Of a stretch of 5,395 nucleotides of DNA, positions 5,208 through 5,395 are shown piece by piece. The translations under genes were made by a program, and so were the position numbers. The stretch comes from Coliplasma sp045538555 (lineage in GTDB: Bacteria > Bacillota > Clostridia > Oscillospirales > CAG-382). The notes beneath the pieces are model-generated. The model saw nothing but the letters and a program-made list of their open reading frames with translations, made no database searches and was not told the origin of the DNA. The stretch spans positions 1 through 5,395 of the forward strand of contig JAZSRP010000025.1 of the NCBI GenBank assembly GCA_045538555.1, read 5' to 3'. How positions within the stretch are numbered: position 1 is the first letter of the stretch; each line of letters begins with the position of its first letter.

Positions 5208-5395
5208 TCGCCGAATTACATTCAGCGAGTGATATTGCTCCGCAGTGATATTATGCTTCGCATAGTTATATTGCCTTCGGCAGTTTAGGGCGAATAAAAT
5301 AACACTGAAGCCGATAGGCTTCAATAACACTATTGCTTTGCAATAATATCACTCCGACAAAGTCGGAATACAACTTGAATAATATCGACTGATAT
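5202..5395. repeat. Intergenic array of short hairpins with GTGATATT linkers (continues past window)
   Basis: Six small perfect hairpins follow one another: TGC/GCA (5236-5244), ATGC/GCAT (5253-5263), TGCC/GGCA (5272-5282), TGAAGCC/GGCTTCA (5306-5323), ATTGC/GCAAT (5332-5344) and TCCGAC/GTCGGA (5353-5367). The linkers read GTGATATT or close variants (5229, 5245, 5265) in the left half, and the reverse complement AATATCAC or variants (5298, 5323, 5345, 5367) in the right half. TTTTATTCGCC (5202-5212) and GGCGAATAAAA (5289-5299) form a perfect 11-bp inverted repeat enclosing the first three hairpins. No protein or known RNA gene is recognisable. I infer a dispersed intergenic repeat of the kind common in Clostridia; the type is not named. 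Confidence 0.8.

Noticed and set aside
4632..5330. Minus-strand 232-residue open reading frame opposite the htpG 3' end
   Set aside because: It starts inside the hairpin array, crosses the htpG terminator and then mirrors htpG codons; no recognisable protein features.
5229..5395. CRISPR array
   Set aside because: The repeated GTGATATT unit is only 8 bp, changes orientation half way, and the intervening sequences are short palindromes rather than unique spacers of about 30 bp.

Overview
The window looks like a chromosomal piece from a Clostridia-type Firmicute, probably of the Oscillospiraceae/Ruminococcaceae kind. This is inferred from the protein sequences, AT-rich intergenic DNA with textbook TTGACA-17-TATAAT promoters, strong AGGAGG-like ribosome binding sites, and hairpin-rich dispersed repeats in the spacers. 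No plasmid, phage or transposase gene is visible. All four protein genes lie on the plus strand; the only RNA gene recognised lies on the minus strand.

Layout. Positions 1-411 have no credible protein gene. They hold two near-identical copies (about 137 bp each) of a GC-rich, strongly foldable element, separated by about 135 bp that contain an inverted repeat and an orphan bidirectional terminator. A minus-strand tRNA-Leu(CAA) follows (409-495), with its own promoter (519-547) and a terminator that starts right at its CCA end. Diverging from it is a single gene for a CPBP-family membrane protease (673-1701), with its own promoter.

A third strong promoter (1767-1795) begins what looks like a short operon. 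It contains prfB, peptide chain release factor 2 (1858-2970, TTG start, no programmed frameshift). Next, 24 bp later, is a 100-residue two-helix membrane protein with a very acidic, cysteine-bearing tail (2995-3297). Last is htpG, the bacterial Hsp90 (3388-5151). A perfect 11-bp hairpin sits between the small gene and htpG, and I see no separate htpG promoter. A strong terminator closes the unit at 5172-5207.

From about 5202 to the window end lies a second kind of repeat: a chain of short hairpins joined by GTGATATT-like linkers that switch to the reverse-complement orientation half way, partly enclosed by a perfect 11-bp inverted repeat.

How the genes fit together: RF2 and HtpG are both protein-synthesis and protein-quality housekeeping functions, and the small acidic membrane protein between them has no recognisable function. 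The stop codons are TGA for the protease and htpG (both need RF2) and TAA for prfB and the small gene. The most unusual material is the structured repeat DNA at both ends and the small acidic protein; no clearly new multi-gene system is visible.
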